From Straminergon stramineum (lineage: Eukaryota; Streptophyta; Bryopsida; Hypnales; Calliergonaceae), in contig OY987264.1 of NCBI GenBank assembly GCA_963920665.1, positions 34,948,906 through 35,012,905 on the forward strand: DNA of 64,000 bases, in the 5' to 3' direction. Below are positions 41,356-54,718 of the stretch, in pieces; the stretch's first letter is position 1, and every line of letters starts with the position of its first letter. Position numbers and translations under genes: made by a program. Below the pieces are notes generated by a model. The model saw only the letters and a list, made by a program, of their open reading frames with translations, ran no database searches and had not been told where the DNA came from.

Positions 41356-42261
41356 ATGGTGTCGCTCAAGCTGCAGAAGCGCTTGGCCGCCAGCGTCCTC
41401 AAGTGCGGCGAGCGCAAGGTGTGGCTTGACCCCAATGAGGTCAATGAAATCTCCATGGCCAATAGCAGGCAGAACATCCGCAAGCTCGTCAAGGACGGCT
41501 TCGTCATCCGCAAGCCCCAGAAGATCCACTCGCGGGCCCGCGCTCGTCGTGCTCTCGAGGCCAAGCGGAAGGGTCGTCACTCCGGTTACGGAAAGCGCCG
41601 GGGGACCAGGGAGGCCAGGCTTCCCACCAAGGTATCATCGCCGACTTGAGCTCTGAATTTAGGGTTTGGAGTTGTATAAGTGTGTGTGAGGAACCGATTG
41701 CAACCCATTTTCAGCGCTGGATGTTGAAACGAAGGGATGAATTTTTATTTAGGTTAATTTTGGTTGTGAAATTTTCTCGTTGGCTTAATTGTGATTTCTT
41801 TGATAGTTATTATCACGTTGGTTTTTACTGTTTCAGAATGGATCTCGTATTAACTGCAGGGAGTTGCTCAGATCATGCACTGGATTAATGAATCAGTGGC
41901 TGTGTAGGTGCTGTGGTTGCGGCGCATGCGGGTGTTGAGACGTCTCTTGCGCAAGTACCGTGATGCCAAGAAAATCGACAAGCACATGTACCATGACATG
42001 TACATGAAGGTCAAGGGTAACGTCTTCAAGAACAAGCGTGTTTTGATGGAGAGCATTCACAAGTCCAAGGCTGAGAAGGCCCGTGAAAAGACTCTGTCTG
42101 ACCAGTTCGAGGCCAGGCGTGCTAAGAACAAGGCTACGCGGGAGCGCAAGATTGCCAGGAGAGAGGAACGTCAGGCCCAGGGTATTCCTGAGCCTGCTGC
42201 TCCCGCTCCGGCCGCTGAGGCTCCAGTGAGTGTTGCTCCAGTGAAGAAGTCCAAGAAGTAG
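41356..42261 (+). CDS. RPL19: 60S ribosomal protein L19 (eL19), arm 2 copy
   Basis: Plus-strand copy: exons 41356-41631 and 41908-42261, 209 residues, joined in phase 0 between PTK and VLWLRR. The donor is GTATCA and the acceptor TGTGTAG. The 3' flank stays identical to arm 1 for about 560 bp beyond the stop and then diverges at 42825, so the whole 3' UTR is probably inside the duplicated unit. It encodes the same large-subunit protein as the arm 1 copy. I see no snoRNA C/D pair in the 276-bp intron. Confidence 0.96.
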
Positions 42262-42824
42262 ATTGTGACTGATTTTTTTGTAATACAAATTCTCTTGGTT
42301 CTGAATCAACATGGAAGGAGGTCGCCTTGTCTCATATTCGTCACTTGTGAGCTCTGTAATGGCTACCGCTTAAGTGCTCTTGCTCCTCAGGCTTCTTAGG
42401 TTTAGTATTTGGAGTGTTGGATGGTGTATTGGAATGCTTTTTCTACCACCCGCTTTACAACTGTGGTCTTATGGTTTTGATATGTAGTGCATTGTCCGCA
42501 TATCTTGAAACAGAGTTTTTTTGTTGGAGAGAACTGAGAATGTAGATTCTCAATTTTTTTGCAAGTGAAGGGCAAACCAGGGATCGTTCGTCATATTCTG
42601 ACCAGCTAAAACGCATAACTTTTCAGTGAGGATCTTAGGTGACTATCCTCATCCTCTTGGAAGCTAATGTGGCTTTGCAACTAAGTAGAGTTTAAAGTTT
42701 GTTGGCTTTGCATCAAGAGGAGGGGAGGGAATCTTTGCATCAACAGAGCCTGAGGAAGTTTGGAGTAGCTACCTTACTCACAAAGCGAGACAGTGCTACA
42801 AGGACAGAGTCTCCCCTATTCAGG

Positions 42825-45800
42825 TCGAATTGGATGATGTTGAAGGCCTACTTGATGTATTGTTTTAGTTGATTTTTGGACATTTTGGTAGGGCCGACGT
42901 GAATGGAGTTTGGGAATTGATTGTTGCTGGTGTTCAAACGTTGATTTTGTTTTCTACAGATTCGCTAGAAAAATAAAGTGAACGCCTGTTTGGTTTCTGA
43001 GGAGTGTTTTTCTATGTAATTCGTGGAGAGTGAGGTGAGTTGTCGGACATTTTGTTGAATTTGGTACTGACAACAGGATTGGAGACAGTTCTTTGCATTG
43101 CGTATGGTTCCCAATGTTTAAAAGTTTCTAGGATTTGGTTTAATTTTCAGAGATTATTGAGAGACCTGTTGCTTAATTTGTTTTGTAATCGTAGATTGTT
43201 GAGGTTTTTAGTCTCACTTGATGGAAGCCGCGGAGATGGGCGCTGAAGCTATATTCTCCCTGCCACAACTGTTGCATGAAAGAGTTTTTTCTGCTGTAGG
43301 TCCCTCGTTCTGACCTGGTGACCGGGGAGGAAGACTTAGTGATAGTCTGCTAATAAACAACCCACTGCAAGGTAAGAATTGAACATGTGTTGGCTAAATA
43401 TTGTTTATGACTTGTTTGTAGGGCTTGGATGCCCTCTAGATTTTTGTAATCTATGGTATCTCTGATGGTGTTATTGGAGTATTATTCTGGGACCAACAAG
43501 CTTTCCCTCTACTCAATTCCGGAGCTGAGAAGGGTTATACACGAGAACAATGTTAGGTTTGCTCCAGCTATCTCTGTAGAACAAACTGTAGGATCGACTT
43601 TGGGGGCATTGGGAACACTCGTGGATATTGATCAAGTAGTCCATGAGTAGTCTTGCGCATCGTCGATTTGAAATATTCTTATACCTGCTTGTCATCGTTC
43701 TTATTCTTGACAAAACTCACGTGGCACTTGCTCATGACCCTGTGATTCCAAAAAACAACTGGGCAAGACCTGCGCTTCATAGAAGCTTCGAAGACTGATA
43801 TAAGTCCTCAGTATGAGACTCGCCTTTGCATAACATAAATGCCTTCAAGGCAGTGAGGCATCCGGAGGCATCTGGAGACATCAAATGTGGGAGTTGCTAT
43901 ATTTAATTCCGATTTGAGGAGATGCTCCACATAAGATCCCATACATGTATCTTGTATTTTAGAATGGCCTCATTTGTATACCTGGTATGGTGGTTGTGTA
44001 ACATGTCCAATTCATGTTTTATTCTTGCATCTTGAAATTCAGATCCTTAACCTGTGAAGGACCAAGGCCTTTTTTTTGCAAAGAAGCCCTCAAATTTTTC
44101 ATTTCTATAGCAAAGAGTTAAAAAATTTGAAAATTGCATATTTTGCACATCTCACTGTATGATCTTACACCTAACTAGCATGAGAATGAGAATGTGTGGA
44201 AATTTTGACTGCACAGATTGCAAGACATCTGTGTTTAACCCCTAAGTGATTTGGGTGTCTTTCAACACATATGTACAGTACATTGCCTCAATGCACTATA
44301 CATAACCTTGCGTATGAATGGTTTACTATCCATTTTATTTTTATTTTTTTCATTGAATGCATGCCGAAGTTTTCTATCAAGTTGTACTCTTCCTGTCTGC
44401 ATTGGACATGTTCCTAACTTTGAAAATATTCTGAAGCTTGAGGCTCCCTGGTTTTGGAATTTGCATACATATAGATTGTATTCAAAGTCCCCATTTGCTT
44501 CACTCAAGTAGACAATGACCTTGATTCTTGTAAGGATGGGCAAATAGGACAAGGTACTTCATAATGGTCATCCTCCCATTCCAAAAACTTGCAAAGCATC
44601 TAAAGCTAAATCCTAAACCATCGTACCCAATCATGGCCGATGTAGATATGAGGGATGGATGGGTGTACATGTTGTGGAAGCAGTACATGTATTTTTCTAG
44701 AAATACACATTTGAGCTTGTTCAACAACCTCTCATTTCAATAGGGAGCAACATGATTTTTTTCCAGAAAGATGAGAAAATTGATGACTGTTTTATCTTCA
44801 ATTTTGTAGTTTATGTAAATGAACAATACTCCATGGAATTTGGAGATTAAGGGCCACGTATGAATTTTGAAGACACAATGTGTCCCCCAAACCACTTAGG
44901 GCTTAAAGTGAAGAAAACAAGTTTTTGAGTACATTATGGGATTAGATTATTTGACTTTGAATCTTCTTAACTTCAATTTTTTGCACTATAGAGTTTTGAG
45001 CTTTAAATCTTTACGGTGGTCAATTGAGTTGAGAATCTAGGCAAAAAAAATACAAAAAAAATACAAATTATTCCATTATATGTTTTTTAGCAATACTAAA
45101 GGGTTGGTTCAAGCTGGTTCCCCATACTAGGAACTAGCTAGTTCTGGCCAAAATTTAAAAATATTCAAAAAAGATTTTAATATTTTAAAAAAGATTTTTT
45201 TATTATTATTTGACAGAGCCAAACTTCAGCCATGTTAGTTGGGGCTAAGTTCCCATAGTTTGAGAATTTGGGTGAACTCACGGCCCTCTACAATAGATGG
45301 ATTTCATCTAATGCTTAGATTGCTTGAAAAATAAGATTGTCCCTAACTTTCTCATCACTAGTCCAAATAAAATGAATCAAGGCTTTTCTTGTAGACAAAA
45401 TTAGAATCTTCTAGAAAAAATTATATTAAAAAATTATTTTTTATTTATTTTTTGTGTGGCCCCTTGAATTTCTTTTAAAATTGAGGGTAGCATAACTTTT
45501 ATTCCCAAGCACCAATTGAAATAAAAAAAAGAATAATTTCAAAATGCTAATGTGATTTCCTATCTTCAAAAAAGTTTCAAAAAATCATGTCAAAAATTGA
45601 GGTTATAGAAGCCTTTCCCTATCTAAAGAGTTCCCTGCAAGATCTTCATGACTTTAGAGGTTAAATTAATTAGATTGTATAGATTGATGCCTATTCAAAA
45701 ACATTTGAACCAGTCAATTCCAAATAATTAGGTGAAAGTTACAAGGAGTTATATTTTGTGGGCAATGAAGGTAAAGAAAACATGTAATAAAAGTCAAAAT

Positions 45801-47177
45801 TTGAATTCAATTTTGAAATTTTAAAATAATACCTAAAAGAGAGGATGCCATTTGTTTCTTAAAATATTCTCATTATTAGGATTAGAAATTTTCAATTTTG
45901 TACAAAAGTTATTAGAAGTGTAGTTTTTTCTTTCATATATTAGAAGTGTAGTACCAATATCTATATTGTAATTTTTTTTAAAGATGAATATGAAAATAAA
46001 AAATTGTTGAATTTTTTTACATATATTCTCAACCCACTTTTCAAAACCTACACCTTAAATTAGCTTTGTTTGTTTGTTTTGTTTGTTACATTGAGTCTCT
46101 AGAGCCGTATGTCTTCCAATTGAGTTCTTGGTACGATTAGAAAGCCCTCAACAAGGAAGGGTGCATGAGCTATGTTTCATGGCATTTGAAACTATGGCAA
46201 AAACGGTTTTTTGTTTTTTATTTTTTATGATTTAAAATTTAGAAAACAGGTTTCACTTTCATTTTGGCTGTGGCAACAATACAAGGCACACTAATATTGA
46301 CTACAATGCCCTAGTTATAGGAGATATGTTTTGCTTTTTCTAAAAATGCTGAAAGACATTTCAAAGGGTTAGAAAAGCCTACATTTTGAAGTTTAAGCAC
46401 ATTGAACTTGCAATTAGTGGGGATATTCATTCCAGAATTTTAGAAGGATGTACTTGAGTAAGCCAACTAAAAAATCTTCCTTAGATTTGTTACACATATT
46501 TATATCATATATTGTTTTGGAGATGAATATTCTTGGCTTGAAAATATCAAAAAACTTTAGGAACTAGATTCCCTCAATTTGCATGTTTTGGACACTATAA
46601 AAATACTCTATGAATTCACTAACTGTTGAAAATAGGGTATTTCACGCAAACGACCCTAGGTTCTCATGAATAGAGGCGGTACATTCTAGGGGGCCATTTC
46701 AGAAGAACAAAGCTGGCACGAGTTCCACACTCAATGCACTCTTTGTGCCGTGCCACTTCGCCCGCAGTTTCGACGTTCTAAAGTATTTCCTTCACTTTAC
46801 AGTACAGCTTCAACTTATTAAAAGTTCCCAGTGTATGTATAAAATACGGTTGGAGTTATGTCTTCTTCTCCGTCACTGTCACTGTAACTTACGTGACACT
46901 TTCGCTGGCGGAGGATGCCATTCAGTTGTGAGTTGTGACACGAATAAGTGTGCCCATCAACTTTGGAGGTCGACGTCTCCCCCAAAGCAAAGGAGGCACC
47001 TTTAGGGCCGTAAGCTCCTCACCTGTTTCACGGGGACCTTTCTTCAATTGTCAAATTGTCTGGCTACTTTCTAATCCGTAGTGGAGCCCCTGCATGATGC
47101 AGTCATGGTGGTGGTATCCATTTGTTTTTGAGGGATTGCTTCAGTTTGAGGTGGTTTTGCAACGGTGAGGTTCAGCT
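42825..47177. other. Intergenic, repeat-rich; no convincing gene
   Basis: 42825-44040 has a UTR-like or unique look with a few frames under 70 codons. From 44046 (TTAACCTGTGAAGGACCAAGG) a segment begins with the same kind of terminus as the repeats at 2641, 55528 (minus strand) and 63296. 45100-45300 and 45350-45550 are members of two dispersed AT-rich families. The last 450 bp are presumably the promoter and leader of the GH1 gene. Confidence 0.45.
45350..45550 (-). repeat. Dispersed AT-rich repeat, inverted copy
   Basis: On the minus strand it reads TATTTCAATTGGTGCTTGGG, then GATTCTAATTTTGTCTACAA and GCCTTGATTCATTTTATTTG. It matches the spacer segment at 24680-24870 with indels. Confidence 0.45.
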
Positions 47178-50100
47178 ATGGCGCTGGCAGCTGTTCGGAG
47201 CGTGTTCCTGGCGCTGTATGTTGGGAGCTTGTTGCTTAGCTTTGGCGATGCGAGCGATGTCGCTAAATCTGGAGGTCCCCAATTGTTACGGAGGAGCCAG
47301 TTCCCTGAAGGTTTTGTGTTCGGAACCTCCACCTCCGCTTACCAGGTCTGTCGCTTGATTACTTCCATTGCTATCGATCCAGCTTCAAATTCTAGCTTAG
47401 CTTGTATTCATGTAAGAGACTTTCGCTTATATAAGTTAACATGGCAATTCTTTTTATTTTGAAAGCAAATGAAGAATTTCATTGCATTCATGTGAACCTC
47501 TCAATCAATAGGTTTGAAATGGCAAAAATTTCGAGATATTGGCACTGTTTTAATCGCCTGCCTGGAGTCTCAGGTTTATAATAGTCGTAGCTTTTAGATT
47601 TTAGAGGATTCAAGTACAGAAACCTCTACAACAGGCGATGTTGATAAATACGAGTATTTGTGCTCATGTGTCCAACTTTGCAGGTGGAAGGAGCTGTGGC
47701 GGAAGGAGGGCGAGGCCCAAGTGTTTGGGACACGCACACCCATCTCCCAGGTTTCAATGGTTTTACCTTCACATAACATTTTACAGTAAAGCAGTTTTGA
47801 GCACCACTTTTTTAATAGAAACTGCACTAGCCTACAATAATTGACTTGAGTATAGTGCTTGCAAATGTTATGGAACTCAAGATGTCAGAGTAGAAAGATG
47901 TCGAAGAATCGAAGAATCCAGAATACCTCGATTCTACCTTGAATCAGCAATTGGGTCCATCTTGTTCGCAGCTCCATTTCAATCAGATTGTCACGTTTCT
48001 GATTATTAAAAATGAAATGCAAAATCGAATTTTCCTTTCTTGAAGAGGATAGCATAGGACATGTATATAGAGTTTAGTTTAGTGCAGTTGTACTAAACAT
48101 TGCCATTTTAACTGATAATTGCCAATTTACTGCAAATTCCTCTCTTTCGATTATGTTACGCATGAAAGACTGAGTAGCTGGAGTGCCAGGGTAGAGATTA
48201 CAATCCCCAGTAACCAATATGCTTTCAGATGTGTTTTTTCAGGGAAAGTTGTGGACAACACAACCGGCGATGTTACCTGTGACCAGTACCACCGCTACCA
48301 GGAGGACGTGAACCTCATGGCTGATGTGGGCTTGAATGCGTACCGTTTCTCCATCTCCTGGTCTCGCATCTTTCCAGGTGAGTCGCCCTGCAACATTGGC
48401 ATTCCATCTGATTGAAAAATTCAGGGTTCTCTTATTACACAGGTTCGGCCTACTTGACGTCTGTTGACTGATGTGTTTCTAGACGAGAGCACGATACACA
48501 ATTCACAACCCTGGTCAAATATGGTGAAACATTCCCGACTATCTCAGGTGTAACAGACTAGGGGCTTGTTAGACATGGTGTTGAGCATTACAGACGTTGT
48601 GTTTGTCTCGGAGGAGACACGGACAAATTGAATTCTATGGACACTCAAGTGGTGGTAGATTTTGGTGGTTGCAGTGGGACAGGGAAGAGTGAATCCTGAG
48701 GGACTGGCCTACTACAATCGTTTGATTGACGCACTTCTTGCCCGAGGAATTGAGCCATGGGTGCTGCTGTACCATTGGGACTTACCCCAAGCGTTACAAG
48801 ACTCCCTCGGTGGCTGGGTGAACCCCAAAATGGTGTAAGTAAATGATTTCTCTCTGGAAACATCATGCACCAAATCTTGATTGATTGTATGACTGCATTT
48901 CAGAGTAGTTGAGGAGGTAACCAATGGATTAGGTATGTGAAAACAGAGCCTCGTTATGAGATATAACATTGGGAGTGATGAGGGATGCTATTTCCATACC
49001 GAGGCAGTTCCTTCATAACCTCATAACCTCAATGGTTCGATTCTCTCAAAACAGGCGCAATGAAGCTCAATTAAAGAGTCAAAATTGACGCAAACCATAT
49101 CCCTGAAGGACAACATACTGAGATGCAATCATGATCTTCATATCCACCTTTTCAGAAATGGGCTTCACTGAGTTTATGTTGACCATTGCTGGCTTCCATC
49201 GTTACAATAGGACTAAGGGGAGGAAGCAAAAGTAATGGGTTTTCTGAAACCCTAATAGAGGAGGATGAGTACCAATGTTGGAAGCATGTAGATGAGTATC
49301 CAACCACAAAGCATAACGATGAGTTTTGTGAATCGTGACCGACTTCTATTAATTTCTAACATTGGAAGGCTTGTTGAAAAATGAGAGGAGAATCCTATCC
49401 AACGATGTTATCCTTCAATCATGGAAGTGTCTGCTCTGAAATTTTAGTGTCGGCCTTTGGTCGTGTCTGTCTTTGCAGGTCGCTGTTCGTGGCGTACGCG
49501 GAAGTGTGCTTCTCCGCGTTCGGCGACCGCGTGAAGCATTGGGCCACGTTCAACGAGATTCATCACAGTGTTTTTGTGTTTCCGCACATTGGCTGTGGCG
49601 CTGCGTTTTGCGGTGACCTCCGTCGCCTGCCGTACCTCCTCGGCCACCACATGCTCCTCGCCCACGCGCAAACCGTGCACAGCTACCGATCGAAATTCCA
49701 GGTAAATCTCAGCTCCTTGCGTTCCTGCTGTGAAGACGACAGACAGAATTGGGGTTTGGATGAGCTAAAATCATGTCTGCCAGTAAAATTTGATCAATAA
49801 TAGCCCATCCTAGCTTATTGTTGACAGGGTTTGATGCTGCTAACAATTGTTTTTTGGGCAGGAGTTTTCTGCCAACAAATCTGTTTTGAAAGCATGGATG
49901 TGTTTGGTATTGTGCTTGATTTTCTGTTGGCTGTGATCCAGCGTCCAGGGACTTCAATTGGGATTATTTTGGATGTGCAATGGTATGAGCCAGTTTCGGA
50001 TCTGCAAGAAGACATTGATGCTGCTGACCGGATGATGGTGTTTCAAATCCAATGGTAAGCTATTCTAAGATTGTTCGGGGAGAACCGCCGGTTAGTGCAT

Positions 50101-53100
50101 TGTGGAATTGGGAAAAAACACGGTTGCAATTTGAAAACATTGAAAAAAAATCTATAAAATTTCTATTTAGAGGAAAGAGTAGAGGAAAAAAAGGACTTGG
50201 TCCTTGAACAACCGGTTCAATATGGGAATTGAAGGAAAATAGCTGGTAAAACTCAAGAAATATCTTGAACATTGCTATTCTTACTTCTAGATCTTCCCAT
50301 AATGTGTTAAGTGACTATCATTTATTGGATGGGCTAAAATTGAATGGTAAATCATTGTAGAACATCCGAGATCACAATTTTAGAATGTTCAAGGTTTTTA
50401 GATTGAGTACCTCGTTTTCTCTTGGTGGAGCAGAAAATCAATTAGTAAGACATTCTAGAACATTCAAGACCTCTCAACCATTTTGAGCATTCAAGGCCTC
50501 TAGATCTTAGTAGAATAGGTTAAGTGGCTATGTTTTTCCTCTCTTGATGGGAAACCATTCTAGAATATTCAATACCTGTAGATCTTACTAGAATACAATA
50601 CATCACTACGTCTTTGTGACAGAATCCAATGGTAAACCAGTCTAGAAGATTTGAAAGTTCTTCACCATTTCAGATCAATCATTCATGATCTTTACATCTT
50701 AAATATGTCGCGTGGCTACATTTTTCCAACTTGTAGACAACGAGAATATCTATTTTGTTGTAAAAAAAGATGAGCTCATGGATCCCTACTGATTCCCCTT
50801 GCAGGCTGATGGATCCGCTTGTACACGGGCATTACCCACCGATCATGTACACCTTCCTTGAAGATCGATTGCCCAGGTTCACGGAGGAGGAGGCCATGGC
50901 TTTGAAAGGCTCCTTTGATTTCATTGGGTTGAACCATTATACCACCCACTACGCTCAAGATGACCCCAATGGGCCTGAATTTTCACGTTACGGAGTGGAG
51001 TTCCATGATGCAAGAATCGCCGTCATCAGTTAATGTCCTTGCTGACCTTCTTAAGGAGTTTTGTTTACAAAACTATGCTGATTTCATTTGTGCATGAATT
51101 TTTTTAAATAGCATTTTTCGATTAGAACAAGATTGATTTCCCAAGTTTTAGGTCAAAGAAGAGACAGCTCCTTCTCCCAGTTGCCACAAAACAAGTGAAA
51201 ATACGATGAGTTTTAGTTGAAAAATGCAATGTAAAACAAGTTGTGTGACTAGTATGAATCGAAGTAACTTGAGTATGGCATTTGTTGAGTTCTGTTCACA
51301 AAATGTGCGTTTTCATTGGGATGTTGAGGAAATAGATTGGTCTTCTTTAATTTGCTCCATTTTACTCATACGTAAATCACAGGTGGGAAATGTCCAGTTC
51401 ATTCTTTGGCTATACTCTAAAGCAGAATTAGAATTTTCTTGCCTGATTACACGATTTTGCCCGCATAATTGGGGATTACGCGCATTTCATTGTAAATAGT
51501 TATGTTCATCTTAGTTCTGTCCAAATGGAGGATTTTCCCCCCACAGTTTACGCCGGGCAATGCCGCTCGTCATCGGGGATTTCGCGAGAAAACAGCGCCT
51601 CCTCGTCGGGCTCTGACCCCCTCGTCAATTCTCTGTTTTGCGAAATCCCCTCCTCCTCGGGCATTGCCCTACACATAATATTTTTTAGTTTAGTTTTAGA
51701 AGTGAGTTTGTGATGTTCAAATTCATCTTCTCATGAAGCGTGTGCACTTGCAGATGTCAAGAATGGCATCCCCATTGGACCACAGGTATCTATCTACCTT
51801 CCCAGCAAATGAGCGCTTCCCAGGTTATGCTCGCTTGGATTTTTCGCAAAGGTCTGCATGAAACTTGTTTTCCTTCTCTTTTTGTAGTGATGAATTGTAT
51901 TTTTTTTTCAGGCAGGATCACCGTGGCTGCAAATTGTGCCCTGGGGTATGGGCAAAGTGTTGGATCGATTCAAACTGCTTTACAATAATCCACTCCTCTA
52001 CATAACAGAGAATGGTATGTTTCTCAATCCTGGTTTTTGTTTTTATGGCAACCAACAATGGTGAGGAGGGTGTGCCAGGTCTCTCGGTTTTGGTTCTACA
52101 TTTGGACTGGAATTGGGAATTGCAGTCTCTTCTTATTGGGTAAAAATTTGGAAACAGGAGTTGGAGTCTCTGATGATTCCAAATGAGCCATGATGATGTT
52201 TTGAATGAATGCTTTGAACCTTGCCACCAAACCTAAAATTATGGGTGCCATAATTTTGAAGCCATTTTGCTATGGAAAATGAAAAGCAAAGTTCACAGCA
52301 CTGAACAATGTGGATTCGGATTCTTCTTCTTGTAGGAATGGACACGTCAGATGACCTCGGACTGCCCATAGAAACAATGCTTCAGGATGACTTGCGCATT
52401 CAGTATCACCATGACTACCTCACCTACGTCATTGGAGCCATGAGGTAATTAGAATCTTTTCACATTCCAACCTCTTGCGGAAAACTCAAATGAACTTTCA
52501 CAAGCGATAATTTTGGACATCAAGTTTTATTGAAATTTTTTTATATAAATTACCTGTTTGAAAAGTTTTTCAGATTCTATTGGTACAAAATGAAATTAGT
52601 ATATTTGTTCAAATATCTAAAGATAATAATATTAATTATAAAACTTCAATATTAAAAACACTCAGAAGTGCAATTTAGATCAAGGAAACGTATGGTGTAT
52701 ATGAATGTAGACTTCAATTTGAAGTATCAAACGATGAGCATGCTACGCTAGTGTTGTTTGGCTATCAACCCACACCACTTACAAATGCAGTAAAATGCGT
52801 AAAACTTAATGATCTTCAGCTTTGATAAGACAGTAGAATAAAAACTAGACTTGATAATCTTCATTTTCGTAGCTGTAGTTGGACTGAAAGGCAAGAAAAA
52901 AAAGCATCTTCCAGATCAAAATTAGGTTTGATATGAACCTGGATACTTGCTCAGATGAAGTTGATTTGTATCAATTCTTGCAAGAATTGGCCAACTCATA
53001 GAATGGAGTTGTGCACTGCAGGAATGGATCCAACATTGGAGGTTACTTTGTGTGGTCGTTTCTGGACAACTTTGAGTGGGAGGATGGGTTGAGCAAACGC

Positions 53101-53217
53101 TTTGGGCTTTTTTACGTTGATTATCAGAATGGTCTTCAGCGTTTACCCAAATCCTCTGTCGCCTGGTTTAAAAGCCTTCTTCGGCACCAAGACAAGAGCG
53201 ATCACTCAATGATTTAA
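47178..53217 (+). CDS. Glycoside hydrolase family 1 beta-glucosidase (BGLU-like)
   Basis: Eleven exons: 47178-47345, 47684-47750, 48243-48377, 48675-48834, 49479-49701, 49942-50054, 50805-51028, 51754-51785, 51912-52014, 52336-52444 and 53022-53217. They encode 509 residues, normal for plant GH1. Residues 1-26 form a signal peptide, so the product is probably apoplastic or vacuolar. Hallmarks: [19 protein letters not shown] at the barrel start, [29 protein letters not shown] at 156-162, nucleophile motif ITENG (Glu407), [10 protein letters not shown] at 458-467 and RFGLFYVD. The acid/base glutamate is Glu203 in TFNEI, where the family norm is TFNEP. The enzyme would hydrolyse beta-glycosides by retention; the aglycone cannot be predicted. 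The least certain junction is exon 7-8 (donor GTTAAT). Family assignment is firm. Confidence 0.93.
50285..50745 (+). repeat. Degenerate minisatellite in GH1 intron 6
   Basis: About five diverged units of roughly 80-115 bp. Each carries a TAGATCTT-like block (50287, 50399, 50501, 50579, about 50693), a TTAAGTGGCTA-like block and a CATTCTAGAACATTCAAG-like block. It accounts for most of the 750-bp intron. Confidence 0.6.
51555..51669. repeat. GC-rich fold-back inside GH1 intron 7
   Basis: 51555-51595 and 51633-51669 are imperfect inverted repeats. They share GGGCAATGCC, GGGGATTTCGC and AAAACAG when the right arm is read in reverse complement. The 115-bp block is strikingly GC-rich within an AT-rich intron, which suggests a small inserted element. 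Confidence 0.65.
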
Positions 53218-54154
53218 GTCATTCTGACGAATTCCATTTCTGAAAAGGAAAAATGTCACTTGAATGGTATGCACAACCACTTCTTTTCTAAACAAATACA
53301 GACACTTTACTCTACTGCAAGAACTTAACATCACATTCAACCGAACGAATCAAACCTCATCGTAGATTCATAACTACAAGAAATAGTAAAACAAACCCAG
53401 TTTGTGGTTGCCTGAGCACCCAATCACTAGGCAAGAAACAAATGTTTTTGCAAGGGTGTAAACCTTTCATTGGGAAAAAAAAATCAGAGTGTAAGAGAAA
53501 GCTTGTAGAAAATCGAGTAAGTGATGCCATCAAGGCTTGATATGTACAAAGGCTTATAGTAAACTCATAGCTTTTGGATAGATTTTGCTTGCTTGCTTAA
53601 TTAATCTTGCTTAATCCCTAAGTTAAGTGCTCCGATGTTCACTTCTTGGACAAAGAGCGGATTGAAACTCAAGTTTCATCTTCATTATTGTTTGGACAAA
53701 AGTCATCCTAAATTGTAGAGGTACTTTATCAAGTTGTTCTTCTATCTAATGGTTGGATTTAATGGTTGGATTTGGTGTGACTAGAGTATATATTTTTGGA
53801 AAATTACAAATGTGGAAGTATGTCAACTTGTGAAGTGGTTGACTATTTAAGTCAAACCTTCATTGATTCTAGTTCGAAAATTAGGTCATAGATTTTAAGA
53901 ATACAAAAATCTGAAAAAAAAAATCACTATGTCATGAGAACCTCACTTCAAATTCATTCCATCAAATTTTACTCAAAGAATGTTAATATTTTGCTTGTAA
54001 TCAAATTGAGAAGGAATTTTGAAATTTTCCTTTCAAAATTTATAAAAAAAAGTGGTGGCTTTGGTGAATTTAACCATATGGATGGAATCTAGAACTCACA
54101 GTCTACAATTTTTATTTGTATACCAATTCCAAAATATTCTTCTATTAAATAATA
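53218..54154. other. GH1 3' flank, no gene seen
   Basis: AT-rich. It contains a short tandem copy of AATGGTTGGATTT near 53748-53773. Nothing else is recognisable. Confidence 0.5.
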
Positions 54155-54718
54155 CTCCCTCTATCCCAAAATGATCTTTTTGTTGGACAAAGTATTTTGG
54201 ATTAAGGGAAAAAATAACATTTTTAAAATCCATTTCACATTGTAAGTAGGTTGAGGTACACTTCTATTGTCCTAAAAATTTTGAGTTTCAGAACTCTTGT
54301 CAAAGTAGAGTTTGGGAGTTTTGAAAAGTGGAATTTTTGGGGCATTTTCAAGGAGCACCAATGGACATATAATTGTTGAGTGTGAGGTTGTTTTTTAGGC
54401 ACTTAGAATGTGCCCAAGACCATGTGTGGACCTTTGTACCACCTCCAAAAGTTTCATCTTCTTCAATCAAGAAGTACTTAAAGAGATGCAAAAAATAAGA
54501 ACAAAGAGTATTAATTGACATCTTTAGTCCTTTAATTTGACTTTTGATTGGTGATTGCATGGATGCAAGGGAAACTATTGCTTAGAGTTGTTTTGCTAGT
54601 CCCAAACAACAATTGAAAGTTGAATTTGACCAATTCTCACGTCATTAAGTGCAATAGGAAGATCATTTTGGGACAAAAATTTGAGTTCAACAAGAAGATC
54701 ATTTGGGGACGGAGGGAG
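54155..54718. mobile_element. Stowaway-type MITE (Tc1/mariner), 564 bp
   Basis: The left end is CTCCCTCTATCCCAAAATGA and the right end, reverse complemented, is CTCCCTCCGTCCCCAAATGA. This is the classic Stowaway CTCCCTCCGTCCC terminus. TA duplications flank it at 54153-54154 and 54719-54720. The right subterminal region holds a second copy of the GAAGATCATTTTGGGAC block, 39 bp inward. There is no transposase frame, so it is non-autonomous. Confidence 0.9.

Noticed and set aside
43453..43650. 65-codon frame with protein-like composition
   Set aside because: Short, isolated, no family resemblance and no supporting exon nearby.
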